DNA from: Consotaella salsifontis
GTDB lineage: Bacteria > Pseudomonadota > Alphaproteobacteria > Rhizobiales > Rhizobiaceae
Direction: 5' to 3'
Assembly (NCBI RefSeq): GCF_900167365.1
Contig: NZ_FUXL01000001.1
Location: 79,507 to 143,506, forward strand
Length of the DNA stretch: 64,000 nucleotides
The notes below the pieces were generated by a model. That model had not been told where the DNA came from and made no database searches. It was given only the letters and a program-made list of their open reading frames with translations. How positions within the stretch are numbered: position 1 is the first letter of the stretch; every line of letters begins with the position of its first letter. Below, piece by piece: positions 55,303 through 64,000 of this stretch. The position numbers and the translations under genes were made by a program.

Positions 55303-55391
55303 GACGATAGGCTCCGCACAGCAAGCTTGCCTCTGCCGTTCTGCATTCGTGATCGGCTCGGCGGGCAGACATCAGCGGTGAGCGAGCGACG

Positions 55392-56096
55392 ATGCGCAAC
55401 ACGATCCTTTTGACTGCGCTGATCGCACTGCTGGTGGTCGGCGGGCTTTTCCTCGTGATGGACGGCGACGGGTACATCGGCCCCGTACGTGACGGCCAAT
55501 TCGCAGAACTTGTCTATCTGGCCGCCATCGGACTTTTCCTCGGGAGCGGCATTGTCGCGGCTTCGCGCGGAGGCCTGTCGAGCACGATCAAGGCGGCTGG
55601 CGCCTGGGTTGCGCTCTTCGCGATCCTCATTGGTGCCTATGCATTCTCGGCGGAACTGCGAGATGTCGGCGCACGGATGCTTGGGGCGCTGATTCCGGGA
55701 CGGGTCGTCACGCTCTCCAGCGGCGAGGGCAAGCGCGTCATGGTTATGCGCGATGCCGGCGGACAGTTTCAGGTCGACGCCGTGGTCAATGGCGTTGCGA
55801 CGACCTTGCTCGTCGACACGGGCGCAAGCACCGTCGCTTTCGATCGCGCGGCGGCCAGACGGATCGGGATCGACGTCGACCGCCTATCCTTCGACAGCCG
55901 CGTGGAGACGGCAAACGGCGTGGCGCGAGCGGCCCCGATCCGGCTCGATAGCCTGCGGATCGGCCCTATCGAGCGCAGGAACGTTCCCGCCGCCGTGACC
56001 GAAGGCGAGGGCAGCCTCACGCTCCTGGGCATGAGCTTTCTGTCTACCCTGGGGTCGGTTGAGATTCGCGGCGACCGCCTGATCCTGACGGACTGA
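55392..56096 (+). CDS. Retropepsin-like aspartic protease (TIGR02281 family)
   Basis: A 234-residue membrane-anchored protein. Two to three N-terminal hydrophobic segments (about residues 5-85) are followed by a periplasmic domain with the catalytic TLLVDTGASTVAF (DTGA), and LLGMSFLSTLGSVEIRGDRL, the second conserved block of clan AA single-domain proteases. It probably acts as a homodimer; substrates are unknown. It converges on dusA with a 10-base gap. Confidence 0.88.
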   Translation: MRNTILLTALIALLVVGGLFLVMDGDGYIGPVRDGQFAELVYLAAIGLFLGSGIVAASRGGLSSTIKAAGAWVALFAILIGAYAFSAELRDVGARMLGALIPGRVVTLSSGEGKRVMVMRDAGGQFQVDAVVNGVATTLLVDTGASTVAFDRAAARRIGIDVDRLSFDSRVETANGVARAAPIRLDSLRIGPIERRNVPAAVTEGEGSLTLLGMSFLSTLGSVEIRGDRLILTD

Positions 56097-56106
56097 GAAG
56101 CTTCCT

Positions 56107-57102
56107 TTAGGCCGCGCTGAGCGAGAGAGGCGCCTCTTCGATCGCGGCGAAAGCGCGATGGAGAACGTCGGCATTGGCGCTTGGCCGCGCACCTTCCTCG
56201 GTCAAAATCCGGCGCCACCGCCGGGCGCCGGGGCGGCCGGTGAAAAGGCCGATCATATGGCGCGTGACGTGGGAAAGGCGGCCGCCGGCCGCGATGTGCC
56301 TTTCGGCATAACCCGCCATCCGCTCGATGAGGACGGCTGTTTCGATCGCGGGCGCTGCACTGCCGAAGATCAAGCGGTCCACCTCGGCAAGCTGGTCCGG
56401 CGTCTCATAGGCGCCGCGGCCCATCATCACCCCGTCTACCTTGTCCAATTGAGAGGCCGCGTCGGACACCGTGCGCAGCCCGCCGTTGAGGCCGACGAAA
56501 ATATCCGGCAGCCGCTGCTTGAGGCGGAAGACGCGATCGTAGTCGAGCGGCGGTATTTCGCGGTTCTGTTTTGGATCGAGGCCCTGCAGCCAGGCCTTGC
56601 GGGCATGAACCCATATGGCTGCGACCCCTGCCTCGCGCGCGGTGTCTGCGAGCATGTCGAGCGCGACCTCGGGGTCCTGCTCGTCGACGCCGATCCGGCA
56701 CTTCACCGTGACGGGAATCGAGACGGCATCTCGCATGGCGGAAAGGCACGCGCCGACGAGCGCGGGTTCGCGCATGAGGCATGCCCCGAACGCGCCGGAC
56801 TGAACCCGGTCGGAAGGGCAGCCGACGTTGAGGTTGACCTCGTCATAGCCCCATTCCTCGGCGATGCGAGCCGCCATGGCGAGCTTGCCGGGCTCCGACC
56901 CACCAAGCTGGATGGCGACGGGATGCTCGGCCGCGTCGAAGGCGAGAAGCCGATCGCGATCTCCATGGAGCACTGCATCGGCGACAATCATTTCCGTGTA
57001 AAGCAGCGCGCGCCGGCTGAGCTGGCGATGGAAGAAGCGGCAATGCCGATCTGTCCAGTCGACCATGGGCGCCACCGCGAAACGTGCTGCCTCGATGGTC
57101 AT
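56107..57102 (-). CDS. dusA: tRNA-dihydrouridine(20/20a) synthase
   Basis: A 331-residue FMN enzyme that reduces uridines in the tRNA D-loop. FAVAPMVDWTDRHCRFFHRQ, VAIQLGGSEP, GYDEVNLNVGCPSDRVQ (with the catalytic Cys), VKCRIGVDEQD and VHARKAWLQGLDPKQNREIPPLDY are DusA-specific blocks (landmarks). The start at 57102 is at the conserved N-terminus; a longer open frame upstream adds unrelated sequence. Confidence 0.96.
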   Translation of the reverse strand: MTIEAARFAVAPMVDWTDRHCRFFHRQLSRRALLYTEMIVADAVLHGDRDRLLAFDAAEHPVAIQLGGSEPGKLAMAARIAEEWGYDEVNLNVGCPSDRVQSGAFGACLMREPALVGACLSAMRDAVSIPVTVKCRIGVDEQDPEVALDMLADTAREAGVAAIWVHARKAWLQGLDPKQNREIPPLDYDRVFRLKQRLPDIFVGLNGGLRTVSDAASQLDKVDGVMMGRGAYETPDQLAEVDRLIFGSAAPAIETAVLIERMAGYAERHIAAGGRLSHVTRHMIGLFTGRPGARRWRRILTEEGARPSANADVLHRAFAAIEEAPLSLSAA

Positions 57103-57256
57103 CGATCCGCTTTTCCTTGTGGCTGTCTCATCTTGCCCGCCTATATGAGGGCAAAGCTCCGCGATGACCAGACGGTGTCGAATGGGTGAGCCGCGTTTCA
57201 CCTCGCGCAATGCATGCGCTGCGCTATCGGCAACTCCGCGTCGTTGCCTTCCGGCG

Positions 57257-59557
57257 CTAGGCAGTGGCCGCGGGCAGGGTGCGGTCCGCCACCTGCGTTT
57301 TTGCCGAGGGGCGGCCATAGCTCTTCTCTGCGTGCTGAGGCACCATACGCCGGAGCTGCTCGATCGGCATGGCCTGCGAAAACAGGTTTCCTTGCACCAC
57401 GTGGCAGCCCGCGGCGATCGCGCATTCCATTTGCTCGTCTGTCTCGACACCCTCGGCGGTCACGGCAAGCCCCATCGCGTGCGCCAAGTTGGCTATGGCG
57501 TTCACGACTGTCGCGGCGGTGCCTCCCGTTTCTCCCAACTCCCGGATGAAGGCCTGATCGACCTTGAGCCCGTCGATCTTGCAGCGCTTCAGGTATCCGA
57601 TGGAGCTGTCGCCTGAGCCAAAATCATCGATCACCACATGGATGGAGGAAGCCCTGAGTTTCGCGAGTGTCTCCAGAACGCCCTGTGGCGTATCGAGCAG
57701 GGTGCTTTCGGGGATCTCCAACTGAATTCGTGTCGGCGATACGTCTGTTTCTTCGACAATCGAAAGCACACGTTCGACGAGACGCGGGTCCTTGACCTGG
57801 GCGGGCGAAAGATTGACCGCCATCGTAAGGTTTGGAAATTCTGCCGCGACTTGGCAGGCCATTCTGAGGACCCAGTCGCCCAGCGGCAGGATGAGCCCGC
57901 TTTCTTCCGCTACAGGTAGAAATTCGAGGGGGCCGATCAATCCGAGCCTTGGATGATTCCACCGCAGCAGCGCTTCCAGGCCGGTGAGGGTGCCGGTCTG
58001 TGCGTCGAGCAGCGGCTGATAATGAACCTGGAGCTGATTGGGGGCCCATAGCGCGTGACGAAGGTCGACCTCCATCTGGCGCTTGTTCTTTTCCGCTTCC
58101 ACCAGCGTATCGCTGAAGATGGTGAAGTTGCTGCGGCCACGGCTCTTGGACTGGTAGAGCGCGATATCGGCTCGATGGATGAGCTCTTCCTGGTCCTCCG
58201 TGGTCGGCACCGCGATCACCGCGCCGACGGAGACGCCGACGAAGGCCTGTACGCCTCCAAGATCGAAAGGCGCGGAAATCACCAAGACGATGCGCCGCGA
58301 CAGCGCCTCGATGTCTCCCGGCTGACACATGCTCGTGACGATGGCGAATTCGTCGCCACCGAGCCGGGCGACGGTGTCGCCCTGCCGGGTGATCTTGCGC
58401 AGACGATCCGCGACCTGGCGGATGAGTTCGTCGCCCGCCTGATGCCCGAACGTATCGTTCACGTGCTTGAAGCGGTCGAGGTCCAGGAAAAGGACGGCAA
58501 AGCTCGCGTTGCTGCGGCGCGCGCGCTCCAGATGGATGTCGAGGCGCTCGGCGAACCTCGCCCTGTTCGCCAGCCCGGTGAGAGAGTCATGGAAGGCGAG
58601 ATGATGGACGCGCTTTTGAGTCGACATCAGGCGGCTCGATGTGCGGTAGAGCCAGTAGATCAATGTTCCGATCAACAGCAGGACGACCGTCAGGCCGACA
58701 ACCAGAGCAGGAGCGAGCTCGCGAAGAACCACGAGATTGGGTCGATCAACCGTCCAGCAAAGATAGCTGACTGGCCCGTCGGGCGATGTCAGGGAATAGC
58801 ATGCCTCGGCCGGGTCTTCAGAAGGCGTAGAACTGAAATGAGGATTTGCGAGCTGAAGACTCTGCCTGAAGTGCTCGAGGAAGGAGCCGTCAAGAAACGT
58901 GACGGCGACATGGAGCATCCTCTGCCCAAGATCGTCGTATCCGGAGGAGCCCTTGCCGATCGACTGCGTCACATAGGCAAGCGCGGGGCGCCCGTCGATG
59001 AGAAGGAAGTTGTAGAGGGCAACCCCGGCCGTCGGCTGGGCGGTCACGGCGCTCTGGCGGTCCTGAAATCGATTCAAGAGGTCGCCGATCTCGGGCAGAA
59101 AACCTGTCGGATCGACACGTTGGCTCTGAGACATCGCAAACAGGCGTTCGCCGCTCTCGCTCAGAATCGCCGAACGGTCGATCGACAGAATGCGCGAGGT
59201 CCACGATTCGATGTTCGACCCAAAGCCCTGAATCGCGGAGAAGCCCTGCGCTCGGATCATTTGGTCGAGTTGGACGAACGCCGCTTGCCGCCCGACGATC
59301 TGCAACGAAAGGTTGGCCACGCTCTCGGCTACCGATTGTTCCTCCCGCTGGCGGGTGTCGCCCTCAATCTTGCTTGCCGACCAGTAGGCCACGCCTCCGA
59401 CAAAAAGCGCCGTAAGGCCGAGGATGAGAAAGACGGGCAGAAAGATCAGCAGCAGGGGGTGCGAACGCCGCTCGGCATCGACGAGCGCTTTCGAGCCTCC
59501 GGCCCGCCGCCTAAAGGCGCGAAACTGGAAAGGACGGCGTCCCGTGAGCTGGTTCAT
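57257..59557 (-). CDS. Membrane GGDEF-EAL cyclic-di-GMP enzyme
   Basis: A 766-residue protein. One N-terminal helix (about 35-58), a periplasmic sensor domain of about 220 residues and a second helix (about 285-310) precede the output domains. The cyclase domain has LAFHDSLTGLANR and RLGGDEFAIV with an intact GGDEF. The phosphodiesterase domain has LTGLEALLRW, NLSP, LEIPES, VIDDFGSG, IDGLKVDQAF, AEGVETDEQ and VQGNLFSQAMP. All metal- and substrate-binding residues of the EAL family appear kept, despite IPES for ITES. It may both make and break c-di-GMP; the PilZ protein at 20240 is a possible receptor. Confidence 0.94.
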   Translation of the reverse strand: MNQLTGRRPFQFRAFRRRAGGSKALVDAERRSHPLLLIFLPVFLILGLTALFVGGVAYWSASKIEGDTRQREEQSVAESVANLSLQIVGRQAAFVQLDQMIRAQGFSAIQGFGSNIESWTSRILSIDRSAILSESGERLFAMSQSQRVDPTGFLPEIGDLLNRFQDRQSAVTAQPTAGVALYNFLLIDGRPALAYVTQSIGKGSSGYDDLGQRMLHVAVTFLDGSFLEHFRQSLQLANPHFSSTPSEDPAEACYSLTSPDGPVSYLCWTVDRPNLVVLRELAPALVVGLTVVLLLIGTLIYWLYRTSSRLMSTQKRVHHLAFHDSLTGLANRARFAERLDIHLERARRSNASFAVLFLDLDRFKHVNDTFGHQAGDELIRQVADRLRKITRQGDTVARLGGDEFAIVTSMCQPGDIEALSRRIVLVISAPFDLGGVQAFVGVSVGAVIAVPTTEDQEELIHRADIALYQSKSRGRSNFTIFSDTLVEAEKNKRQMEVDLRHALWAPNQLQVHYQPLLDAQTGTLTGLEALLRWNHPRLGLIGPLEFLPVAEESGLILPLGDWVLRMACQVAAEFPNLTMAVNLSPAQVKDPRLVERVLSIVEETDVSPTRIQLEIPESTLLDTPQGVLETLAKLRASSIHVVIDDFGSGDSSIGYLKRCKIDGLKVDQAFIRELGETGGTAATVVNAIANLAHAMGLAVTAEGVETDEQMECAIAAGCHVVQGNLFSQAMPIEQLRRMVPQHAEKSYGRPSAKTQVADRTLPAATA

Positions 59558-60046
59558 CGTGCCAGTTCCACTCCATGGCCGTGCGTGAAGGATGCAAGCC
59601 GCATCCTTGCGTCAAGCGTTGATAAGCCTGGGCTGCGACGTCTTGTGGTTGTGCAGTATGTTTCAGAATTGCGAAAATAAACTTACCTGATCACGCTCGC
59701 GCAGAGGCGTGTGACGACTCGCGCTTGCTCGAAATGAAGGTGGCTAAACATGCATATCTGATGGGCTGGCGCTGCGGCGCGAGAAAAACGTAATTTATCC
59801 AAGCGGCGAGAAGGGCAATCCGAAACGACGCGTTTCGTAAGCGCGACTTATAGAAGTGGAAGCTTGCCAATGTCCTAACGGAATGTGCGTGGCTGACGCG
59901 GTTCCACAGCCTTGAGTATGCCCGTTGCCGGGTCATCTTGGCGAGCCGTCATGGCGCGCCACCGTTGACGCCTTGCGCGACACTGGAGCGACGACGTCTC
60001 CGTCGTCGCTTGTGCGGGATCTCTTCCGGGAAAACTTGCGTCGCGA
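59558..60046. other. 489-base gap with one hairpin
   Basis: No supported gene. The left part is more AT-rich and should hold the promoter of the GGDEF-EAL gene. At 59987-60010 a perfect 10-bp stem AGCGACGACG/CGTCGTCGCT around loop TCTC lies downstream of the carbonic anhydrase gene; it has no T-run and is at best an inefficient terminator. Confidence 0.5.
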
Positions 60047-60667
60047 TCAGAACGAAGACTGATCCACCGCCACAAAATCCTCTCCCGCGAGACGACTGAG
60101 AACGCCGGTGTGGATATCGAACTGGAAACCCTCGACCTGGAGCGAGCCGGCCTCTTCCGCTTCCGCGACCCAGGGGAACGTTCGCAGGTTTGCCAGCGAC
60201 AGACGCACGACCGCCGCTTCATACTTCGGAAGCAGTTCGTGAAGTGGGCCGACGCGCGGAATGGTCTCCAGAACCGGAGCCGCGATCTCCATCCACCGAC
60301 TGACGAAGTCCTGCGCGTCGGAAGGGGCGCCTTCTGCCATTGCGCGCACACCGCCGCATTGGGCATGGCCAAGGACCACAGCCCGCTTCACCTTGAGGAC
60401 GCGCACAGCGTACTCGACAGCCGCGCTCGTTCCGTGGTGGTGACTGTCAGGGGCATATGGCGGAACGAGGCCCGCGATGTTGCGCACCGAAAACATCTCG
60501 CCTGGGCCCGCGCCGAAGACGCGCTGCGGATCGACGCGGGAGTCCGAGCAGGCGATCACCAGCGTGTGGGGATTCTGGCCATACATCGCCAATGCCTCGT
60601 AGGTCGCGCGCTCGCTCGGCCACATCTCCGCGCGGAACCGGCGATACCCTGACAGCAGACGATCCAT
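60047..60667 (-). CDS. Beta-class carbonic anhydrase
   Basis: A 206-residue zinc enzyme that hydrates CO2. Zinc ligands are Cys in VIACSDSRVDP, and His and Cys in VLGHAQCGGVRA; the Asp-Arg dyad in CSDSR is intact. The start at 60667 has GGAGAGG just upstream; the frame remains open for another 34 codons. Normal length. Confidence 0.95.
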   Translation of the reverse strand: MDRLLSGYRRFRAEMWPSERATYEALAMYGQNPHTLVIACSDSRVDPQRVFGAGPGEMFSVRNIAGLVPPYAPDSHHHGTSAAVEYAVRVLKVKRAVVLGHAQCGGVRAMAEGAPSDAQDFVSRWMEIAAPVLETIPRVGPLHELLPKYEAAVVRLSLANLRTFPWVAEAEEAGSLQVEGFQFDIHTGVLSRLAGEDFVAVDQSSF

Positions 60668-60941
60668 GCTCACCTCTCCATCCTTGTCACCTGGAACACC
60701 CTTGCCGACGCGCCGATCCTCAGGTGCAAACCTTCGCAGACCAAATAGGTGATCCGTCTCGCGTGTCATCGGCCCAAGCGGGCGTGGTGCTCATGCTTCC
60801 TTGGCGCGGAGCGCTACCGGATGCAAGAAGCAGTCACTTCTTTCCAATGAACGATGATGCGGATCCGCTTTCCTGTGGAGGGAAAAAAGGAGTGGGGAAA
60901 GCGGTAAGGCTCCGTCGATCTGATAACTGAAACGGCACAGG

Positions 60942-61427
60942 CTACGACTGAGCGAGAACGCGATCCAGGGCGGCAAGGCCAGCCTCAAGACAATTGAGTT
61001 CCTGCTCGCTCAGTTGATCGAGTATGTCGCGTTCGGCCTGCCTCGCTGCGGACTCGATGGCGTCGTATGCTGTTCGCCCCTTTTCCGTGAGAGCCAGGAA
61101 TTCAAATCGGCGGTCGAACGAGGCGCGCGTGCGATTAATCCAGCCGCGTTCGTCGAGAGACGCGACCGCGCGACTGACCTTGGTTTTGTCCATGGCAGTC
61201 ATATCGACGATCGCACTCGAAGTGACGCCGGGTGCGTCCTCACGCGCGGCGCCAAGCGCCAGAAGTACGTAGAACTCGGGTGACGTGAGGCTGCTATAGG
61301 CGCGGTGAACGAGAGCGGCCTTGCGGCCCAAAATCGTCGTCACCCGCTCCAGGCGGCTCGACAGAAGAGCGCCGACGCTACCCTTTTGTGACAAGGGGTG
61401 GTCCGCTGGGAGGGGGGCGAGGCTCAT
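60942..61427 (-). CDS. MarR family transcriptional regulator
   Basis: A 161-residue winged-helix regulator. LTSPEFYVLLALGAA begins the DNA-binding core; DMTAMDKTKVSRAVASLDERGW is the recognition helix and NRTRASFDRRFEFLALTEKGR the wing. The effector and target are unknown; the nearest neighbours are carbonic anhydrase and acpXL. Confidence 0.93.
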   Translation of the reverse strand: MSLAPLPADHPLSQKGSVGALLSSRLERVTTILGRKAALVHRAYSSLTSPEFYVLLALGAAREDAPGVTSSAIVDMTAMDKTKVSRAVASLDERGWINRTRASFDRRFEFLALTEKGRTAYDAIESAARQAERDILDQLSEQELNCLEAGLAALDRVLAQS

Positions 61428-61723
61428 CGAATGTCTTTTAGCTTTTCAATTGTATCGACAAGGAATGTTAATTGGAGCCATTGTCCCACAGTCTCAAGAG
61501 TTTATGTGGAATTTTGGCGCCCTGAGGGACAAGTGTGATGGCAAGGCCACACATCGAGATGTCAACCCATGGCTGTGCTTTTTTTGACCAAGGCGGCGGT
61601 CGAGGCGCAGGCGAGGAACGCGTTTTGCGCCGGGCGGACGGCGATGCCCCGCGAGATGCTTTGCTTTCCTCGGCGAATTTTCTATACGTTCGCAGCCATT
61701 GACATCACGTCCGAGGGATACCT

Positions 61724-62008
61724 TTGTCTTCAACCTTCGAGAAAGTCGCCGAAATCATTGCCGAGACGTGCGAGATCGACAGGGATCAGATCACTCCCGA
61801 CAGCCATACGATCGACGATCTGGGAATCGACTCGCTCGATTTCCTCGATATCGTTTTCGCCATCGACAAGGAATTCGGGATCAAGATCCCTCTTGCTGAA
61901 TGGACGCAGCAGGTGAACGAGGGAAATGTCCCCGCGTCCGAATATTTCGTCATGAAGAATCTGTGCGCGAAGATCGATGCTCTGCGCGCCGCTTCACAGG
62001 CGTCCTGA
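61724..62008 (+). CDS. acpXL: Acyl carrier protein for very-long-chain fatty acid of lipid A
   Basis: A 94-residue acyl carrier protein, almost collinear with rhizobial Acp[22 protein letters not shown] holds the phosphopantetheine Ser in [21 protein letters not shown] is the AcpXL-specific C-terminus. It carries the 27-hydroxyoctacosanoate-type chain that is added to lipid A. The start codon is TTG at 61724, preceded by GAGGGA. First gene of the VLCFA cluster. Confidence 0.94.
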   Translation: MSSTFEKVAEIIAETCEIDRDQITPDSHTIDDLGIDSLDFLDIVFAIDKEFGIKIPLAEWTQQVNEGNVPASEYFVMKNLCAKIDALRAASQAS

Positions 62009-62125
62009 TCTGAACCGGTACGGAGGCCGCCGCGGCGATGGCCTCCGGGCCCGGGCAGCTTTGATCCGACAGGCCACCGGCGCGCGGATGCGTGGGCCGG
62101 CCCTACAAAAGATTCGGCACCCCGC

Positions 62126-63331
62126 ATGAGCGTTTCCTCGCACGACGTCCTCGTCACCGGCATCGGCCTCGTCTCCTCGCTTGGCGAGGGGATCGACGCG
62201 CATGTCGAAAAGCTCGCAGCGGATGGGCCCCGGCCCGTCTTGAACACGGAAGAGTTCGCGCCCTTCCTGGTCCATCCTCTGCCGCCCGTCGACTGGTCGA
62301 CGCAGATCCCCAAGAAGGGCGATCAGCGGCAGATGGAGACCTGGCAGAAGCTCGGCACGTTCGCGGCCGGCCTTGCGTTGAGCGATGCGGCTGTCGGCAC
62401 CGACCCGGCAGAGCGCGGTGCGATCGATATGATTGTCGCGGCCGGCGGCGGCGAGCGGGATCTCCAGGTGGATTCCCTCGTGATGGAGCGGGCGAGAGGA
62501 TTGGACGATCCTCAGTCCCTGATCAATCAGACTTTGACGAACGAGCTTCGACCGACCCTCTTTCTCGCGCAGCTCTCCAACCTGATGGCCGGCAACATCT
62601 CGATTGTCCACAAGGTGACCGGCTCGTCCCGCACCTTCATGGGTGAGGAGGCCTCCGGCATTTCTGCCGTCGCGACGGCAGCTGCGCGCATCGCGGCGGG
62701 ACAGAGCGAGATCTGTCTCATCGGCGGGGCTTTCTCCGCTCCCCGCAAGGAGCTGATTTCCAACTACGCCATGGGCGGCTTCCTGTCGTCGGGCGATTGG
62801 TCCCCGGTCTTCCAGAGGAGAGATGCTCAGTTGGGTTTCGTGCCGGGCAGCGTGGGCGCCTTCCTGGTCCTGGAATCGGCGGAGCACGCCTCCCGACGTG
62901 GAGCGCGCGCCTATGCGCGCGTCGCGCAGGTGGCCGCCGATCGCGGCGCTCGAACCGAGGAGGCCTTTGCGACGCGCATCAAGGCGCTCCTCAACGAAAT
63001 CGGAGCCGATGACGATGAGGCACTCCTCGTCCTCTCCGGCGCGTCGGGCTGCCAACCAGTGACGGAATGGGAGAAAAGTGCCCTGGATGAGCGGTTACAG
63101 AGAGCCGCGTTGAGAAGCTTCGGTTCGTTGCTTGGACATTCGCTGGAAGCGCATTTCTTCGCTGGAATTGCGCTGGGCGCTGCCGCTCTTCACTCCGGGC
63201 GGGGCCTTGCGCCTTTCGATCCCATCGCGGAACGCGCGAGCTCCGTCGCCCCGTCGCAGGCATTGATAACGACAGTCGGCCACGTCAGCGGCGAGGGCAT
63301 GTGCCGGCTCGTTGCTGTCGATCCGAGCTGA
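62126..63331 (+). CDS. fabF2XL: Beta-ketoacyl-ACP synthase-like FabF2XL, Glu in place of catalytic Cys
   Basis: A 401-residue thiolase-fold protein of the VLCFA pathway. The N-terminus VLVTGIGLVSSLGEGID and C-terminus TTVGHVSGEGMCRLVAV are ketosynthase-like. In the nucleophile position, where active enzymes have TACASG, the sequence is FMGEEASG: Glu175 replaces Cys. That resembles chain-length factors, which pair with an active synthase. In other rhizobia fabZXL lies between acpXL and fabF2XL; here only a 117-base gap is present. The active partner is probably the next gene, 16 bases downstream. Confidence 0.85.
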   Translation: MSVSSHDVLVTGIGLVSSLGEGIDAHVEKLAADGPRPVLNTEEFAPFLVHPLPPVDWSTQIPKKGDQRQMETWQKLGTFAAGLALSDAAVGTDPAERGAIDMIVAAGGGERDLQVDSLVMERARGLDDPQSLINQTLTNELRPTLFLAQLSNLMAGNISIVHKVTGSSRTFMGEEASGISAVATAAARIAAGQSEICLIGGAFSAPRKELISNYAMGGFLSSGDWSPVFQRRDAQLGFVPGSVGAFLVLESAEHASRRGARAYARVAQVAADRGARTEEAFATRIKALLNEIGADDDEALLVLSGASGCQPVTEWEKSALDERLQRAALRSFGSLLGHSLEAHFFAGIALGAAALHSGRGLAPFDPIAERASSVAPSQALITTVGHVSGEGMCRLVAVDPS

Positions 63332-63347
63332 TCTGAAAGGAAAAGGC

Positions 63348-64000
63348 ATGACGGTGAACCCTGGCGCGTTCTCCTCTCGCCCTGCGGTCGCGGTGACGGG
63401 CCTTGGCGCCGTGTCTTCGCTCGGCATCGGCATCGAGGATAATTTTTCCGCGCTGAAGGCGGGCAAGTCCGGCATTAAGCCGATCACGCGCTTTTCGACC
63501 GAAGGGCTGCGCACGACGATCGCCGGGACGATCAATTTCATTACCTTCGAACCGTGGACGGCGATCGGCTTCACGCATCGGCTCGCCGACATGGCTGCGC
63601 GGGAAGCCGTCGCGATGGCCGGCATCGATTCCGGCCGCTTTGACGGCCCTCTCGTACTTGCGGCCCCACCCGTGGAACTGGAATGGCCGCAGCGCCTCGA
63701 ACTGGATCGGCTGGCCGGGGAATTCGATGAGGCCGCGAGCTATGACCGGCTGTTGAGACTGTCGCGCAATCACCGCGACTCCGCGCTCTACGATCTGACG
63801 CTTTTCGGAAAGATCGCAGACCAGTTGGCCGACAGTTTCGGCACGCGGGGCCTGCCGATCACTCTGTCCACGGCGTGTGCTTCCGGCGCGACGGCCGTTC
63901 AGCTCGGCGTCGAGGCGATTCGCCGCGGCGAGGCCGAGCGGGTTCTGGTGGTCGGCGCCGACGGATCGGTGGGACCCGAGGCGGTGATCCGCTTCTCACT
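63348..64000 (+). CDS. fabF1XL: Beta-ketoacyl-ACP synthase FabF1XL, cut by the window end
   Basis: The first 217 codons of an active-type ketosynthase. AVTGLGAVSSLGIGIEDN starts the fold and PITLSTACASGATAVQLG carries the catalytic Cys177. RBS AAAGGAAAAGG precedes the ATG. It follows fabF2XL by 16 bases. The two His residues of the active site lie beyond the window. In rhizobial clusters adh2XL and lpxXL follow. Confidence 0.9.
   Translation, partial: MTVNPGAFSSRPAVAVTGLGAVSSLGIGIEDNFSALKAGKSGIKPITRFSTEGLRTTIAGTINFITFEPWTAIGFTHRLADMAAREAVAMAGIDSGRFDGPLVLAAPPVELEWPQRLELDRLAGEFDEAASYDRLLRLSRNHRDSALYDLTLFGKIADQLADSFGTRGLPITLSTACASGATAVQLGVEAIRRGEAERVLVVGADGSVGPEAVIRFS

Noticed and set aside
58055-59680. 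541-codon plus-strand frame opposite the GGDEF-EAL gene
   Set aside because: The minus strand has intact GGDEF and EAL motifs; this frame has none.
59691-59936. 81-codon minus-strand frame in the gap before carbonic anhydrase
   Set aside because: No ribosome site, no recognisable pattern and composition unlike neighbouring genes.

Overview
The window is GC-rich, densely coded DNA from an alphaproteobacterium of the order Hyphomicrobiales (Rhizobiales). The placement rests on the aapJQMP general amino-acid transporter, the AcpXL/FabF very-long-chain fatty acid (lipid A) genes, a BTLCP transglutaminase-like peptidase, DUF3126, DUF2336, DUF1194 and UPF0314 proteins, and an alphaproteobacterial-type short NAD kinase. 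The complete zeaxanthin-glucoside carotenoid set suggests a yellow-orange pigmented member such as the Aurantimonadaceae. That family assignment is inference; the genus cannot be fixed from this sequence.

Layout. 1-164: tail of a type I-C-like CRISPR array (three 32-nt repeats that decay), then about 0.9 kb of apparently non-coding or decayed DNA. 1.0-7.3 kb: tRNA-Glu, an M15-type lipoprotein, glyoxalase I, a double cold-shock-domain protein, DUF192, tRNA-Pro, a complex I accessory subunit, tRNA-Arg, a small lipoprotein and metC. 7.5-12.3 kb: aapJQMP, with a stem-loop after aapJ, a terminator after aapP and an AapM about 120 residues longer than usual. 12.3-31.5 kb: mostly housekeeping genes (AI-2E family permease, BTLCP, cysE, a zinc-finger/FAD-monooxygenase overlapping pair, OmpA with a Pro/Ala-rich linker, tandem PilZ, rhomboid, CBS protein, hisI, folE, Fe-S scaffold, yidD, thrS, nitroreductase plus flavin reductase, DUF2336, nadK). 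31.65 kb: tRNA-Thr.

31.8-40.3 kb: isoprenoid and carotenoid locus. fni makes DMAPP, crtE makes GGPP, crtB phytoene, crtI lycopene, crtY beta-carotene, crtZ zeaxanthin and crtX its glucoside. crtXYIB is one overlapping operon; fni, crtE and crtZ are separate units, and a UPF0314 membrane protein lies between crtX and crtZ. tRNA-Lys and an isolated nnrS follow.

42.4-50.0 kb: the most unusual region. It holds a HAD-UbiA fusion (polyprenyl-P phosphoribosyltransferase plus phosphatase type), a clear DprE1-like FAD oxidase, an SMR/ArnE-F-like small flippase, an extended SDR and a class III aminotransferase in tight order, faced by a large GT-C-like membrane protein. This looks like a lipid-linked pentose pathway, analogous to mycobacterial decaprenyl-P-arabinose synthesis, with an added aminotransferase that suggests an amino-pentose product.

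50-64 kb: DUF1194, a virulence-factor family protein, ExoD, an entericidin-like peptide (44 codons), Lrp/AsnC, a PdhS/DivJ-like histidine kinase, a retropepsin-like protease, dusA, a GGDEF-EAL protein, beta-carbonic anhydrase and MarR. The start of the VLCFA cluster (acpXL, fabF2XL, fabF1XL cut by the window end) closes the window. fabZXL is not in its usual place, and FabF2XL carries Glu where the catalytic Cys should be, so it looks like a chain-length-factor partner of FabF1XL.
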